Part shown: one piece after another, positions 21,368 through 33,219 of the stretch
How positions within the stretch are numbered: position 1 is the stretch's first letter
Layout: the number at the start of each line of letters is the position of its first letter
Assembly (NCBI GenBank): GCA_015143295.1
Contig: CM026559.1
Span: forward strand, 18,552,826 to 18,616,825
Length of the DNA: 64,000 nt
DNA from: Tetracentron sinense
Lineage: Eukaryota > Streptophyta > Magnoliopsida > Trochodendrales > Trochodendraceae
Direction: 5' to 3'
Translations under genes and position numbers: made by a program
Notes under the pieces: model-generated
The model's input: only the letters and a program-made list of their open reading frames with translations
Databases searched by the model: none
What the model was told of the DNA's origin: nothing

Positions 21368-23197
21368 TCAGCTAGTGAGAGAGAAGTCCGTACTACCCTT
21401 GGCCACTTCCTTATCCCGGAAAGCCAACAAGTCAGTGTCTGTGGCTTGATACTCCTGGATCAAGTCTATAAGGTACGGCTGAACTGTAACGTTTTCCAAA
21501 ACCGGACTGCGGACAGAATCATTCACACTGATGTCTAGATTTGCCAAATCGTCTAACAGTCTCCATTCCCGCACCAACATGTGAGCCAACAACCCCGATG
21601 GTTTCCTACTCAGAGCGTCTGCCACCACATTTGCTTTTCCCGGGTGATATTGGATAGTGCACTTGTAGTCCTTTAAGAACTCAATCCAACGGCGTTGTCG
21701 CAAATTGAGCTCTTTTTGGGAAAAGAGGTACTTGAGGCTCTTGTGGTCCGTGTACACATAGAACTCCACCCCGTACAGATAATGTCGCCAAATTTTAAGT
21801 GCAAACACGACCGCCGCAAGCTCCAAGTCGTGAGTGGGGTAGTTCTTTTCATGCTCTTTTAACTGCCTTGATGCATAGGCAATGACTTTCTTGTGTTGCA
21901 TTAGAACACACCCGAGTCCGACGTGCGAGGCATCACTATACACCTCATACCCAAAAGGTCCAGATGGCACAGTAAGGATAGGGGCTGTGGTAAGGCGTTT
22001 CTTCAACTCTTGGAAACTTACTTCACATCGGTCACTCCAACTGAACTTTGCACTTTTTCTTGTCAAGTAGGTGAGAGGTGCAGCCAAACTGGAGAATCCC
22101 TCCACAAATCTCCGGTAGTAGCCTGCCAATCCGAGGAAACTACGTATCTCTGTGACGCTCTTGGGCCTCTCCCAACTCATGACTGCCTCAACCTTGGCTA
22201 GATCTACAGAAATTCCCTTGGCCGACACCACGTGTCCAAGAAATGCGACCTTCTCTAGCCAGAACTCGCACTTACTCAATTTGGCATATAGCTTATGCTC
22301 TCTCAACATCTCCAGAGCAAGGCGGAGGTCTCGTGCGTGATCTTCCCGTGTCTGGGAATACACCAAAATGTCATCAATGAATGCAATCACGCATCGATCC
22401 AAGTAAGATCGAAACACCCGGTTCATCAAATCCATGAATGCCGCCGGTCCATTTGTCAGCCCAAAAGGCATGACAAGGAACTCGTAATACCCATACCGAG
22501 TCCTGAAAGCCGTCTTCTGAACATCTTCCGCCTTGATCCTTAATTGGTGATACCCCGATCTAAGATCAATTTTGGAGAAGAATCTCGCTCCCTTCAGTTG
22601 GTCAAACAAGTTGTCTATCCTTGGCAAGGGATAACGATTCTTGATAGTTACCTTGTTCAACTGACGGTAGTCTATACACATCCTCATAGACCCGTCCTTC
22701 TTCTTCACAAAGAGAACCGGAGCTCCCCACTGCGAGACACTTGGTTGGATGAAACCAAGTTGTTGTAACTCCTCAATCTGTTTCTTTAATTCTTCAAGCT
22801 CTATAGGGGCCATTCTATATGGTGCCCTTGAAATCGGAGCGGTACTCGGAGCAAGCTCTATAGCGAACTCGATCTCTCTATCAGGAGGTAATCCGGGAAG
22901 TTCTTCCGGGAACACATCTAAGAACTCACTCACAACTGGAATAGCCGATGAGTTTTGTGCTTCTGGGTGTGCTATACTCAAGGCTGCGAGGCAAGCAATG
23001 TCCCTCTCTCTTAATCCTCGGAAGTGAAAAGGCTTACCCCCTTCCGGCTTGAAATTCACCATCTTTTCAAAACACGCAACATGCCCGTGATGGTTTGACA
23101 ACCAATCCATCCCTAAGATGACATCAAAATCCAAGTCTTGAAAATCTAGGACGATGAGATTCGGCATCACCGCTTCATTCCCCCCAAATTGCCCCAC
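21368..23197 (-). pseudogene. pol: Gy3 end of protease, reverse transcriptase and RNase H
   Basis: 609 open codons. Starts in the last third of protease ([19 protein letters not shown]), then the linker [21 protein letters not shown] with [54 protein letters not shown] and the catalytic [10 protein letters not shown], then RNase H with [37 protein letters not shown] and [12 protein letters not shown], ending in the pre-integrase linker at a TGA. All RT and RNase H catalytic residues I can check are present. The start of protease including its catalytic DTG is missing. Confidence 0.9.
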
Positions 23198-23284
23198 ACT
23201 ATTCCCTTATATCTTGTCCGTATCAACTGACTTACCGAGTGGAGTTGCAATGGTCACTCACCCTCTCTAAACGTAATAGCCCTA
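23198..23284 (-). pseudogene. pol: Gy3 protease remnant with a chimeric junction at the gap
   Basis: Minus-strand codons ATPLGKSVDTDKI belong to the middle of protease, but the sequence next to the gap reads RAITFREGE, which resembles the GAITFKGRL segment of the integrase linker. The catalytic DTGS expected upstream is absent. Either a deletion or an assembly error next to the gap. Confidence 0.55.
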
Positions 23285-23381
23285 NNNNNNNNNNNNNNNN
23301 NNNNNNNNNNNNNNNNNNNNNNNNNNNNNNNNNNNNNNNNNNNNNNNNNNNNNNNNNNNNNNNNNNNNNNNNNNNNNNNNN
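23285..23381. other. Assembly gap (97 N)
   Basis: Run of N, probably a placeholder. About 1.5 kb of LTR, the primer site, gag and most of protease would be expected here. Confidence 0.98.
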
Positions 23382-24175
23382 GTGGCTCAAGGCTTGTCTT
23401 GGTGGGAAACTTGATTGAAGTCCAAAAGGGTAGGGAACAACCTTGCTGCGGAAGACTCGAGTTGGGGAAGAAACCCCCTTTTAATAAACGACGTGAGATG
23501 GCTGCACCTAAAACTGAGAGTGGATCCAACACGGCTTGAGCCTTGAACTTGAAGCAAAGCAGTTTGAGGACGACCTAGGATGGTCACCCCTTTTGATTTC
23601 CTCCTCAATACCAAACCTAGGTTTTAGAGCTTTCTCTTTTCTCTCTCTACTCTCAAAATACCTCAATGTCGTAAGTGAGGCCTCAAAGGGTCGAGGCAAA
23701 ACCCTATGGTAAGGGTTAACACCCAAAGCATGAAAACGCCTTACTGAAATTTATGCAAAAACGCGGAAAGACCGACGCGACTCGGTTGGTTATGACCGAT
23801 CGATCGTTGCCTAGAGCGATTCGGTTGTGTTTATGAGAATCGACCGGTCAAAAAACTCACTCTCTGGAAACTTCTCCACCTATACAAAATTTCTGACCGT
23901 GCGATAGCTACCGATCGATCGGTTATGGACCGATCGATCGCTGACTGGACCGAGCGATCGGTGCTCTTTATGTCTAGACTGTTTTAACCATATCTTTTGA
24001 CTCGCTCGTCGGATTTTGACGATTCAACTTGCGTTGGGTTCGTCTTTCGAAAACACACATTTCTGACGTTTCGGAATTTCCGATTTCTCTCTTATTTATT
24101 AATTAGACTATGAGGAAGGCCAATTAGCTACGAAATGCCTATTCATTTAAAGATGGAAAAGTCTGGGGTGCTACA
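23382..24175 (-). repeat. 5' LTR of Gy3, outer part
   Basis: Matches the corresponding part of 17578-19934, ending GGGGTGCTACA at 24175. It has small indels and scrambled bases close to the gap (for example inside 23771-23830), which may be low-quality sequence. It contains the palindrome module 23771-23962. Confidence 0.85.
23771..23962 (-). repeat. Palindrome-rich U3 module in the Gy3 5' LTR
   Basis: Copy of 19553-19722 with perturbed palindromes in its first third and intact ACCGATCGATCGGT later. Contains CACTCTCTGGAAA and CCTATACAAAAT words. Confidence 0.75.
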
Positions 24176-24609
24176 AGTTTGTACACACTGAGTATTAAAC
24201 GATCAGTCGAACTATTATGTCGGTAGGTTTTAGGTTGAACGATTGTGCTACAGAACTGAGGGTTGAACAGGAGCTTGCTGGGGATCAGCATGTAGGTAAT
24301 AAGGGCCTCAACATGTGGCCTTAAGTTTTGAGAGAGAGAGTGATATGTATTTTGGGGACCTTGTCAGACTTGGGTTAAGTGACCTAAGTTAGGATTCATG
24401 TACTTATGTCATTTACATTTCAGTTTTAGTTGACTCTTATACTTGGAACACAGTTGATGTCATAAGAAATTTTCAGGTTTACTATTTAGTATGCCTTGTA
24501 TGCTCTTGCAGGATGATATGTACGCCTTATGTGTCATGACAGGATGGTATGGCACGGCAGTCTCGAGCCAAAAGTCTCCTAACTCCTAGGGGGATTTTGG
24601 GTCGTGACA
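24176..24609 (+). repeat. 3' part of an older gypsy LTR (GyE)
   Basis: Contains the conserved ACTGAGTATT leader and TTATGTCGGTAG words seen in other gypsy LTRs and ends CCTAGGGGGATTTTGGGTCGTGACA, directly followed by a Met-tRNA primer site. Its 5' part lies to the left of Gy3 or has been lost. Confidence 0.75.
24217..24324 (+). CDS. LTR small ORF, divergent GyE copy
   Basis: 35 codons starting MSVG at the same place as the other LTR small ORFs, with an acidic segment ELRVEQELAGD and stop TAA. The PWVEEEY core is absent. The open frame and start are shared, the body is not. Confidence 0.35.
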   Translation: MSVGFRLNDCATELRVEQELAGDQHVGNKGLNMWP

Positions 24610-24613
24610 GAGG

Positions 24614-24625
24614 TGGTATCAAAGC
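24614..24625 (+). other. Primer-binding site of GyE
   Basis: TGGTATCAAAGC, one mismatch from the usual TGGTATCAGAGC complementary to initiator Met tRNA, 4 bp after the LTR end. Confidence 0.8.
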
Positions 24626-25620
24626 TTAGGTATTAGGTTCTTTCAGGTCACTTAGAGTTCAATACCGTGACTTAACCAAGGCATTAGGTTTAAGAAAAGA
24701 GTCATACTCCAAGTACAGACTGAAAGATCAGTCTTAGTCAAAACCGATTGAAATCTCAACCGAACTCAGTCCCTTATGCTAGGAAAACCGACTTATGCTA
24801 GGAAAACCTTAACTGTATGTTTATACTATTACATGTGTACTTGGATGTATTGATGTGTGCTATTATAAGATTTACATGCTAGTTTAATGGTCAATCCTAG
24901 TTTCCAAGTTAGGTAGTTCTCCTTTGAGTAGGAGTATGTTCTAGTTAGAGGTTCATACCGCGAAAAAATTGGTATGAAGCCTAGGCATTAGAACGGTATG
25001 GGTAGAAGTTGTTCTCTGAGTTGAACTTAGAACTCAGATGAACTTTAAATGTTAGGTTTGATACAATGACATAATGGGTATCAAGCAAGGGTATTAGGTC
25101 CGTATTGAAAATGGAATTCCAAGTATAGAATACTTAATAGTCATCATCTTAAACCGGTTGATACTTCAACCGACTTGACTCCTAGCTTTGCTAAGTTATC
25201 TAGAAATACCTATCGTGTGTATACCATATGTATTGTGTTGATGAGTGTTACTATATGCTAAGTGTTGTGTGTGTATGATACGTTATAAATTATTAGAAAC
25301 CAGTTCATCAAGCATAGGATTCTCTTTCGTTATACAAGCTTAGTAGATTTAGAGTCATTGCGAAACTATGGGCTTAGGTTGCGATATATATGTGATTATG
25401 TGTATTCTGTATAATTACATCTATTAAATTATGCTTAGTTATGCATCTTTATCACAAACAAGCACAAGTCACACATCATGGTATGAATATAAATTTACAT
25501 GAGTAGGGAAGAAAGAAAAATAAGGGCAAATGTATTATAAACTCCAAAGATGGTTTTGGGCTCAAAATACAAAAGTATCATACATAGCACGTGCATCACA
25601 CATAGCATGAGCATCATGCA
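24626..25620 (+). other. GyE leader, non-coding
   Basis: No ORF of interest. It contains two diverged versions of a segment with TTAGGT, CGGTTGAAAT-like and CAACCGA words (about 24655-24800 and 25080-25200). It ends at 25620, where LTR1 of the chain begins; gag of GyE is not in the window. Confidence 0.6.
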
Positions 25621-25681
25621 TGTAGAGCCCTGGAACTTTTTGTAAATGTCATGGAATGTATGCAAAGGCTTTATGCCTTTG

Positions 25682-26901
25682 TGAAATTTATCCAAATCAA
25701 TGATCTCTAAGACCTAGAGGGGGGTGAATAGGTCTATCTAATAATTTCTAACCAATTTTAATTTTTCAATTAATATGTTTAGAAATCAATGAACAATTCA
25801 CTCAAACAATCCACACAAATCAAACACAGAAGATTTTTACGTGGAAAACCCTAACGGGAAAAAACCACTGGATCTCGTCCAGCAATAAACTTCACTATGA
25901 AAAGATTTTAAGTACAAGACAAGACCTTACCAAAACAGAAACGACGTTCCTAGGTATAGAATCTTACTCTTGATTTCCACGAACCAGCAGGTTCGATCTC
26001 CGTCGTAGCAGCTTTTGTTCCACACCGACCAAATCTTCTCAAGCTACTTCAAAACCACGATCACACACGATCGATCTCCTTCCACGAAGGCTCTGGATCA
26101 AACACCGGACACACACACAAGGTGTAGGGTTGTGAATCAATTTTGGAAGTTTCAAATCCTAGAGGGATCTCATATAGATCTGAGATCACACAATGCAAGA
26201 TCAAAGGTTTAGATCTATACTTGCATTCTCTAGGATCAAAGAAAGAGGAGGGATCAACAAAGATCTAATAAGAACAATAGGAAAAACCCTGGAGGAGTTT
26301 CTCAGACCTCTACTCTTTCAATAATAAACAAAGATACGAATTAGGTCTCCAAAAAGTTGTTTATATAGGGTTTAAAAAAAGAATCCAGAAAAATAAAAAT
26401 TCTTTTTACGGGGACCGATCGATCGGTGCACATTACTGATCGCTCGGTCCAAAACGGATCGATCGGTGCTCATAACCAATCGAGCGGTTGAAAATCATCT
26501 CTCTGGAAAAATACCCCATACAAATTATTTGTCCAGTCGATAGCCACCGATCGCTCGGTAGGCCACCGATCGATCGGTCTCAACACCGAGCGATCGGTTA
26601 AGACAGAATTTGTTTCAAACCATACTTCATTTCATGTTTATTTGATTCAACTAAGATCAAACAACTTTATTCGGTTTAAAACTATCCTCCTAGGTATGTT
26701 TAGAGTTATCTAAGTCAAATCCAACCTAGGTAGGGGTCTCTAAGTCAATTACCTTCTAGATCCAGAGTAGGAGCTTTTTCTTCACTTTCTTCAATCTTCT
26801 TGATGCTTTAGCTCTTCTCTTCTGACAAGTTGAACACAACTCGACTCACATGACCTATCTAATGATCACGGAATTGGCCAACACCTACTTAGGGATTTAC
26901 A
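25682..26901 (-). repeat. 3' LTR of Cop1
   Basis: 1220 bp, minus strand TGTAAATCCCTAAGTAGG to GGATAAATTTCA. TATA box CTATATAAAC on the minus strand near 26360-26368, directly downstream of the palindrome module. Confidence 0.93.
26414..26598 (-). repeat. Palindrome-rich U3 module in the copia 3' LTR
   Basis: ACCGATCGATCGGT and variants around TCTCTCTGGAAAAATACC, CATACAAATT and GTCGATAGCCACC, the same order and orientation relative to the element as in gypsy LTRs. Confidence 0.85.
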
Positions 26902-27492
26902 ATCTCCCCCTTTGGCAATTCCGTTACAAAACAAGACTAACTCATATACTAGGTTCAAATTTTCCCAAATGATTCAAAAATGGAAAATTGACCTTTACAT
27001 GACTCAAAAATAATTACATGACATTTGACATTTTAACTTGTCATGATTCACCAAACTTAGAACCTGTTTGCCTGCACATGCTAAATCAAAAACCTGTGAA
27101 GCATGAGAAATAAAATATGGAAAGAAATAAAACATGTATAACATCCACAATTCCACAATACCACAATACTATATCCATAACAGGTTAATCATGTTTCTAT
27201 AACATCATCCACAAAATCATGTGTTATCATGCACTCTCCCCCTTTTTGGCTCGAAATGCCAAAGGCGTACTATTAACAATAAAATTAACGCAGAAACACA
27301 AATGAGATGAGATATAAGAAACCATCCAAATGCATACATCTATGACCAAGTTAATAACATCCAAAAGGTTTGTACTAAGTACAACCAAGACAAAATACAT
27401 CTAAATGTCAAACTACTACTAGGACTAAGATAAACTCCAAAATATATACATGAACCAGAAGGAGTTTCTGTCCTAGTACATCAATCTAACTA
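26902..27492 (-). other. Cop1 polypurine tract and 3' untranslated region
   Basis: 26902-26914 reads AAAGGGGGAGATT on the minus strand next to the LTR. The rest is AT-rich with a second purine run at about 27234-27246. No ORF. Confidence 0.75.
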
Positions 27493-28743
27493 TCACTCCT
27501 GCTCATCATCAGAAGTGAGCTGGGACTCATAATAAGTTCGAAAGTCATGAACATCTCTCTGTACGCCCAGCACTGCTGCATCCAGTGATCCAAGTCTGCC
27601 ACGGATCTCTGTGGTGAAGTCCTGGTGAGATGAAATATGCGTTGAGAGATCCATCTGCATCTCTCTCATCATTCTGGCTAGATCATCAATCGTGGCCAGA
27701 GGTGCATGAGAGGATCCTGTACCAAAATCAGCTTCTTCCTCAATATCTCGAACTGAAGCATGAGAGAAACTCTGAGCGATGGTCTTTTTGTTGATTGGAC
27801 CTTTCGGAGTACGGGTAGGAACTCCAGGAGGAGCAATAATTCCTTGAGAACCAAGGAGTTTAGTAATCAGGGATCCAAAGGGAAGAGCTCCAACCACAGT
27901 TTGAGTTTGATGGGCTTGAATCATCAAATCAATTATGTGGGCTGCAAGGTCAATATCATGTCCACGAAGGAGACTGAATAAAAATCGAGCTCTATCTTCC
28001 CTAAGGTCTGCAGTATGAACCTTTGGGTGGATATTTGCACTCATTACTAGGTTTACAAGTCTGGCATCCCTAGTGAGTTTTCTGACTTCGATTAAGGAAC
28101 CAACCCAAAGTGTAGGAGCACCACAAAGAAATGTGACTACATTGTTCATAGATTCTTTATCCTCATCTTTCTTGTATTTATAAGGATAATAGGCATCTGG
28201 AACTCGAGGACAACCAAGAAATTTTGCAATGACATTTGGATTTATCAAAACTGATTGTTGTAAAGATCGAGATTTAAAAGACCAGGATTTGAAATTTATT
28301 TCAGAGAAATTTGAGTAAAATTCCTGGACTAACTGAATAGGAGCAGGACCGGATAAATTGAGAAGACCTTCCCAGTGACGATCAGTAATGATTTTAGAAA
28401 GGTAGTAATCACCAAAATCTGAAATTCTAATGCTCCTTTCAACCATAATACCCTTTTTACTAAAATACTCACTATAAATTTGAGCAGCATTAGGGCTAAT
28501 GAAAGGACCCAATAGAACAGTTGAAGATGAACTAGCTTTTCCCTTTTTTTTCCGGGTTTTATCTGCCAAAGACTTTTGGCAATTTTCAGTAGTAGAATCC
28601 ACCATTCTACGAATTGGTCGATCCCCTATTGAAATCCCATGTCCTATAGGAGTGAAGGAAAAGGGCTCTTAGTTTTGTTCATCTTCAGGAGAGTCCTCTT
28701 GGTTGTTGAGGACCAATTTTCGACGTTTGGGAACGCCAGACAT
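27493..28743 (-). pseudogene. Cop1 third ORF (env-position protein)
   Basis: Starts ATG 28743 (MSGVPKRRKLVLNN), with one in-frame TAA at 28669-28671, then 370 open codons from 28605. Contains ISPNAAQIYSEYFSKKGI, KFLGCPRVPDAYYP and a region of the kind annotated as putative plant transposon protein. The C-terminal 90 residues are acidic and Met/Gln-rich and could form a coiled coil. No signal peptide or clear membrane span is visible, so an envelope function is not supported. SIRE/Maximus elements often have an additional ORF at this place. Confidence 0.7.
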
Positions 28744-28995
28744 GAGATAGGCTAGAAGGATTAAGGAAAAAATGAAAGCCATGGATGAATAGACGATGCC
28801 CTAGATGAGAAATTCAACCTATACGCAAGAAAACGTACAAGGCTTACCTTTTTGATGCTTGGGAAACCCTTAGAGTTGAATGGAATGACCGTAGGAAGGA
28901 TTTGGAGGAGAGGTAACCGAGAGATCGCTCTGGAGTTCGGAGAAGAAGTGAACAAAAAAATAGAAATGAGGGTTTTATAACTCTGTTCACGAAAG

Positions 28996-29030
28996 ACCGA
29001 TCGATCGGTCTTTAACACCGAGCGATCGGT
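28996..29030 (-). repeat. Isolated palindrome pair inside Cop1
   Basis: ACCGATCGATCGGT and ACCGAGCGATCGGT 7 bp apart, outside any LTR and upstream of the third ORF. Confidence 0.8.
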
Positions 29031-30206
29031 GGTCTGAAAAATTTTTCAAAAATTTTACATTTACTACCATTTCTCCCCCTCAACCAATGGTACAGTAAAA
29101 ACTCATTTTCACCTCAAAATAACCAATTCACCGAAAAATTTGCAATAATTTATTTCATTAAAATCATAAAGAATAATCACCCAAGAATTTATATATCAAG
29201 TACAGTCATAAATAAGGATTATGTAAACAATAATTGATTTTCAAAGGTGATGAATTTTGGTATTTGCATCAAATTCACAATCAGAGTCAAGAAACAATTA
29301 GAAGTAATGTTAGTGTGAAATCAAAATTCATTACCTGACTCTTTGAATTGGTTTCCTTCCTTAAGCTAGATTTTGACATTATAGCTCAAATGGGACTTTA
29401 AAATTTTCAAAAACTAGTTTTAAAACCAATAAACATCCATACTTATATGATGAGCAATTTTTACCCCAAATTTGACTAACAAATTTATTTCATTTCTTTT
29501 TCAGTCAAATTGTACTCATTGTGAAAATTCTTTTGGAGTACACATATATAGTTTTTAGCACATTGGTGACTTTCACACAAGTGAGAAGGTAGCTCTTTCT
29601 AATGACAGTGGGGGCTTTCACACTAGCAATCCATATAGATACCTACTGTTTGTCTAGGTAGCCATTACTCACTGTTTGCATTCACTAGTATCACACAAAC
29701 TCACAGGTAGTCCTCTCCATGTTAATAATTTTTATAACTAGGGGGCTCACCGTATGGAATTTTTTATTACATTGGTTATACTAGATTTGATTAATCTAGG
29801 GAACCATATGGTATAATATCAGAACCTTTAAATAGGAACTAATACCATCTAAAGAATTAGTCAAAGTGCATGTGCAACATATAATATCTTTGTTTACTCA
29901 ACTCTAACTGAGATTAGTTAGCATGACCAAATTCAATCACAAGATCAAACCAACAGTTGACCTATCCTAATTTATCCAATCCTATGATATATTTATCCTT
30001 GCATTATATGTTCAAATATGATTTCAAGGAAATAAATTTAAGCAAAATGATAGGAACGAAGGTCATACAAACACATTATTTTTTGCAATATTTTTCAATT
30101 TTTTGAATGTTTTTGGATTTTTATTAATTAAAGGAAACAACAAAAAAATAGCTCTATGACATAAATAGAACATGAAGAACACATAGGCTATGAAACAAGT
30201 ACATCT
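29031..30206 (-). other. Cop1 spacer between pol and third ORF
   Basis: AT-rich, no ORF or domain recognised. Confidence 0.6.
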
Positions 30207-33200
30207 TTACTCAACTCCGCACAAAACTATGGATTTCCTAAGGAGTTCAAACCTAAGGGAATCTAAGGGTTTTGTAAGAATGTCCGCAAATTGATTCTCT
30301 GTTTGGACATACTCTATAGACATAATCTTTTGCTCAACAAGATCACGGATGAAGTGATGTCTAATGTCTATGTGTTTTGTGCGAGAATGTTGAACGGGAT
30401 TTTTGGAAATATTGATAGCACTTGAATTATCACAATACACAGTCATAGTGCTTTGTTCAATCCCGTAATCTTTCAACATCTACTTCATCCACAGAAGTTG
30501 AGTGCAACAACTGCCAGCTGCTATGTACTCAGCTTCTGCAGTGAACAATGAAATTGAATTCTGCTTTTTGCTAAGCCAAGCAACTAAGCCGTTTCCAATA
30601 TAGAAACATCCTCCAGAGGTGCTCTTCCTATCATCAGCATTTTCGGCCCAATCGGTATTGGAATATCCAACTATCGTGGCATTTGTATCAAAAGAATACA
30701 AGAGGCCAAATGATAGAGTTCCACTCACATATCGAATGATACGCTTAACTGCAAGCAAGTGAGACTCTTTTGGGCTCGCTTGATAGCGGGCACATGCACC
30801 AACACTAAAGGCTATGTCAGGTCTAGTAGCAGTTAGGTACAGTAAACTACCAATCATGCTTCTATAAGAAGTTTGATCAATATCTTTGCCTGAAGCATCT
30901 TTACCAAGTTTTGTAGTAGAACTCATAGGAGTCCTTACATGCTTTGTAGAGCTCATGCCAAATTTCTTCACTAGATTTTTAGCATATTTGATTTGAGATA
31001 CTAAGATCCCAGAATCCAATTGCTTGATCTGAAGACCAAGGAAGAAACTTAGCTCACCAACCATGCTCATTTCAAATTCATTTTTCATTTGTTCAGCAAA
31101 TGAAAGAGCATGTAAGTCTAATGTGGAACCAAACACTATGTCATCAACATATATCTGGGCGATGACAATATCACCTTTCACATTCTTTATGAAAAGGGTT
31201 CTGTCTACTCCCCCTCTCGAAAATCCATTTTCCAAGAGATAAGTAGTCAGTCTCTCATACCAAGCTCTTGGAGCTTGTTTTAAACCATAGAGAGCCCTTT
31301 TTAACCGATAGACTTGATCAAGGTGATGTGGATCTTCAAACCCTTTTGGTTGTTCCACATAGACTTCCTCCTGAAGAATGCCATTCAGAAAGGCACTCTT
31401 AACATCCATTTGAAAAGGTTTGAATTTCATATGGCAAGCCACAGCTAGAAGAATTCTTATTGATTCTAGCCTGGCTACAGGAGTAAAGGTTTCATCGAAG
31501 TCAATACCTTCAATTTGGGTGTATCCTTGTGCAACTAACCTAGCCTTATTTCTTATGATAGTACCTTTTCATCAGATTTGTTCTTGAAAATCCATTTGGT
31601 ACCAATCACATTTGTATTGTTAGGCCTAGGTACTAAATACCAAACATCATTCCTAGTAAACTGAAGTAACTCTTCTTGCATAGCATTTATCCAATTATCA
31701 TCTGCAAGAGCTTCAGCTACATTCTTGGGTTCAAAAGATGAAGTATAGCAAATGTAGCTAACTTCATTTTCAATTTGTTTCCTCGTTCTCACTCCACTTT
31801 CAAGATCACCAATTATATCAGTGGGGGTGTGAGGACTCATGACCCTAGAATGTGTAGGTTTTGATGGAGATGATTGCTTATTTATAGGTGGAGTTGAAAC
31901 AGTTTCAACATTTTCATATTCAGCACTTTCATCATCCTCAAGTTGCACATTTTCAACACCGGAGTCATCCACAACTACATTTATGGACTCTATAATCGTA
32001 GAGGTTCTCAAGTTATACACTCGATAAGCTCTACTGTTGGAGGAATATCCAAGAAATATCCCTTCATCACTCCGGGATTCAAATTTGCCCAGTTGCTCTC
32101 TATCCTTAAGGATATAGCATTTACTTCCGAATTCTCGAAAGTACTTGACACTGGGTTTCTTGTTAGTCCACAACTCATATGGGGTTTTCCTTGTTCCAGG
32201 TCTTACAAAAACTCTATTAACTATATAGCAAGCAGTGTTAACTGCCTCAGCCCAGAAATGAGAAGCTAGATTATTGCTATGAAGCATAACTCTAGCCATT
32301 TCTTGGAGAACCCTGTTCTTCCTCTCTACTACACCATTTTGCTGAGGTGTAATAGGTGCAAAAAATTCATGTTTGATACCCGACTCATCACAAAAGTCGT
32401 TGTACTTGGAGTTTTCAAACTCCTTTCCATGATCACTACGAATTCGAGTGATTGGGCATCTTTTCTCATTTTGAATTTTCAAGCAAATACTTTTGAAATT
32501 GTCAAAAGCATCGGATTTCTCTCTTATAAATGCCACCCATGACATTCTTGAGAAATCATCAACCATGACTAGGATGTATCGCTTTCCACCTAGGCTTTCA
32601 GTTCTTGTAGGACCCATTAGATCCATATGAATTAATTCCAGTGGATATGAAGTAGCAATACTTGAAGTCTTCTTATGTGGGGTTCTAATTTGTTTACCAA
32701 TTTGGCATGGCCCACACACAGCAGTAGAAGGCTTTCCTAGTTTGGGAACACCTCTTACAAGTTCTTGCTTAGAGATTTTACATAGGTCTTTGAAGTTCAT
32801 GTGACCTAGTCTTCGGTGCCACAAATCAACCTCCTCAATCTTAGTCTTATAACAGACATTTGAGGGATTAGGACTGGGAATTAAGCCGTAGCAATTGTCA
32901 GTGGTTCTTAACCCTTCTAGAACACACTTACCTTTACCATTAATGACTAAGCATTTATTTTGGGTAAAGTGCACAGCATGGTTATCATCACATAGTTGAC
33001 TTATGCTAATTAAATTAGCTTTCAGTCCTTCAACAAACAAGGCATCTTTCAATTTTGGTATGCCTGGTGAATCGATGATACCCTTCCCCTTTACTAAAGA
33101 CTTGCTTTCATCACCAAAAGTAACAGTTCCATCTGGACAGTCCTCAAATTGAGTAAATAAGGACTTGTTACCTGTCATATGCCGAGAACACCCACTGTTG

Positions 33201-33219
33201 AAGTACCACATTTCTATGT
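30207..33219 (-). pseudogene. pol: Cop1 pol: protease, integrase, RT, RNase H
   Basis: Copia order. Protease: WYFNSGCSRHMTG, where the catalytic Asp of DSG is Asn. Integrase: HRRLGHMNF ... CGPCQIGKQ zinc region, core MDLMGP, VDDFSRMSW, and PQQNGVVERKN with the catalytic Glu. Then GYSSNSRAYRV and the linker to RT. At about 31559 a one-base loss shifts the frame. RT continues [21 protein letters not shown] with the YVDD box, and RNase H contains [10 protein letters not shown]. One TAG at 30480-30482 after LLWMK is in frame with the rest (DYGIEQSTMTVYCDNSSA ... KHIDIRHHF). Clearly a SIRE-like Ty1/copia pol. Confidence 0.92.

Larger units (their letters stand above)
17578..24175 (-). mobile_element. 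Gy3, Ty3/gypsy chromovirus element (subfamily B) with assembly gap
   Basis: 3' LTR 17578-19934, polypurine tract 19935-19947, integrase and RT-RNase H 20045-23197, protease remnant, gap of Ns 23285-23381, then the start of the 5' LTR 23382-24175. gag, the primer site and about two thirds of the 5' LTR are absent. Flanking 5-mers TGAAC and AGTTT do not form a target duplication. The pol reading frame is the best preserved gypsy pol in the window. Confidence 0.88.

Noticed and set aside
20999-23027. Several plus-strand frames of 60-180 codons
   Set aside because: Antisense shadows of Gy3 pol.
26414-26598. Palindrome module as a MITE inserted in the LTRs
   Set aside because: No terminal inverted repeats delimiting it, no target duplication, and it occupies a constant U3 position in each LTR.
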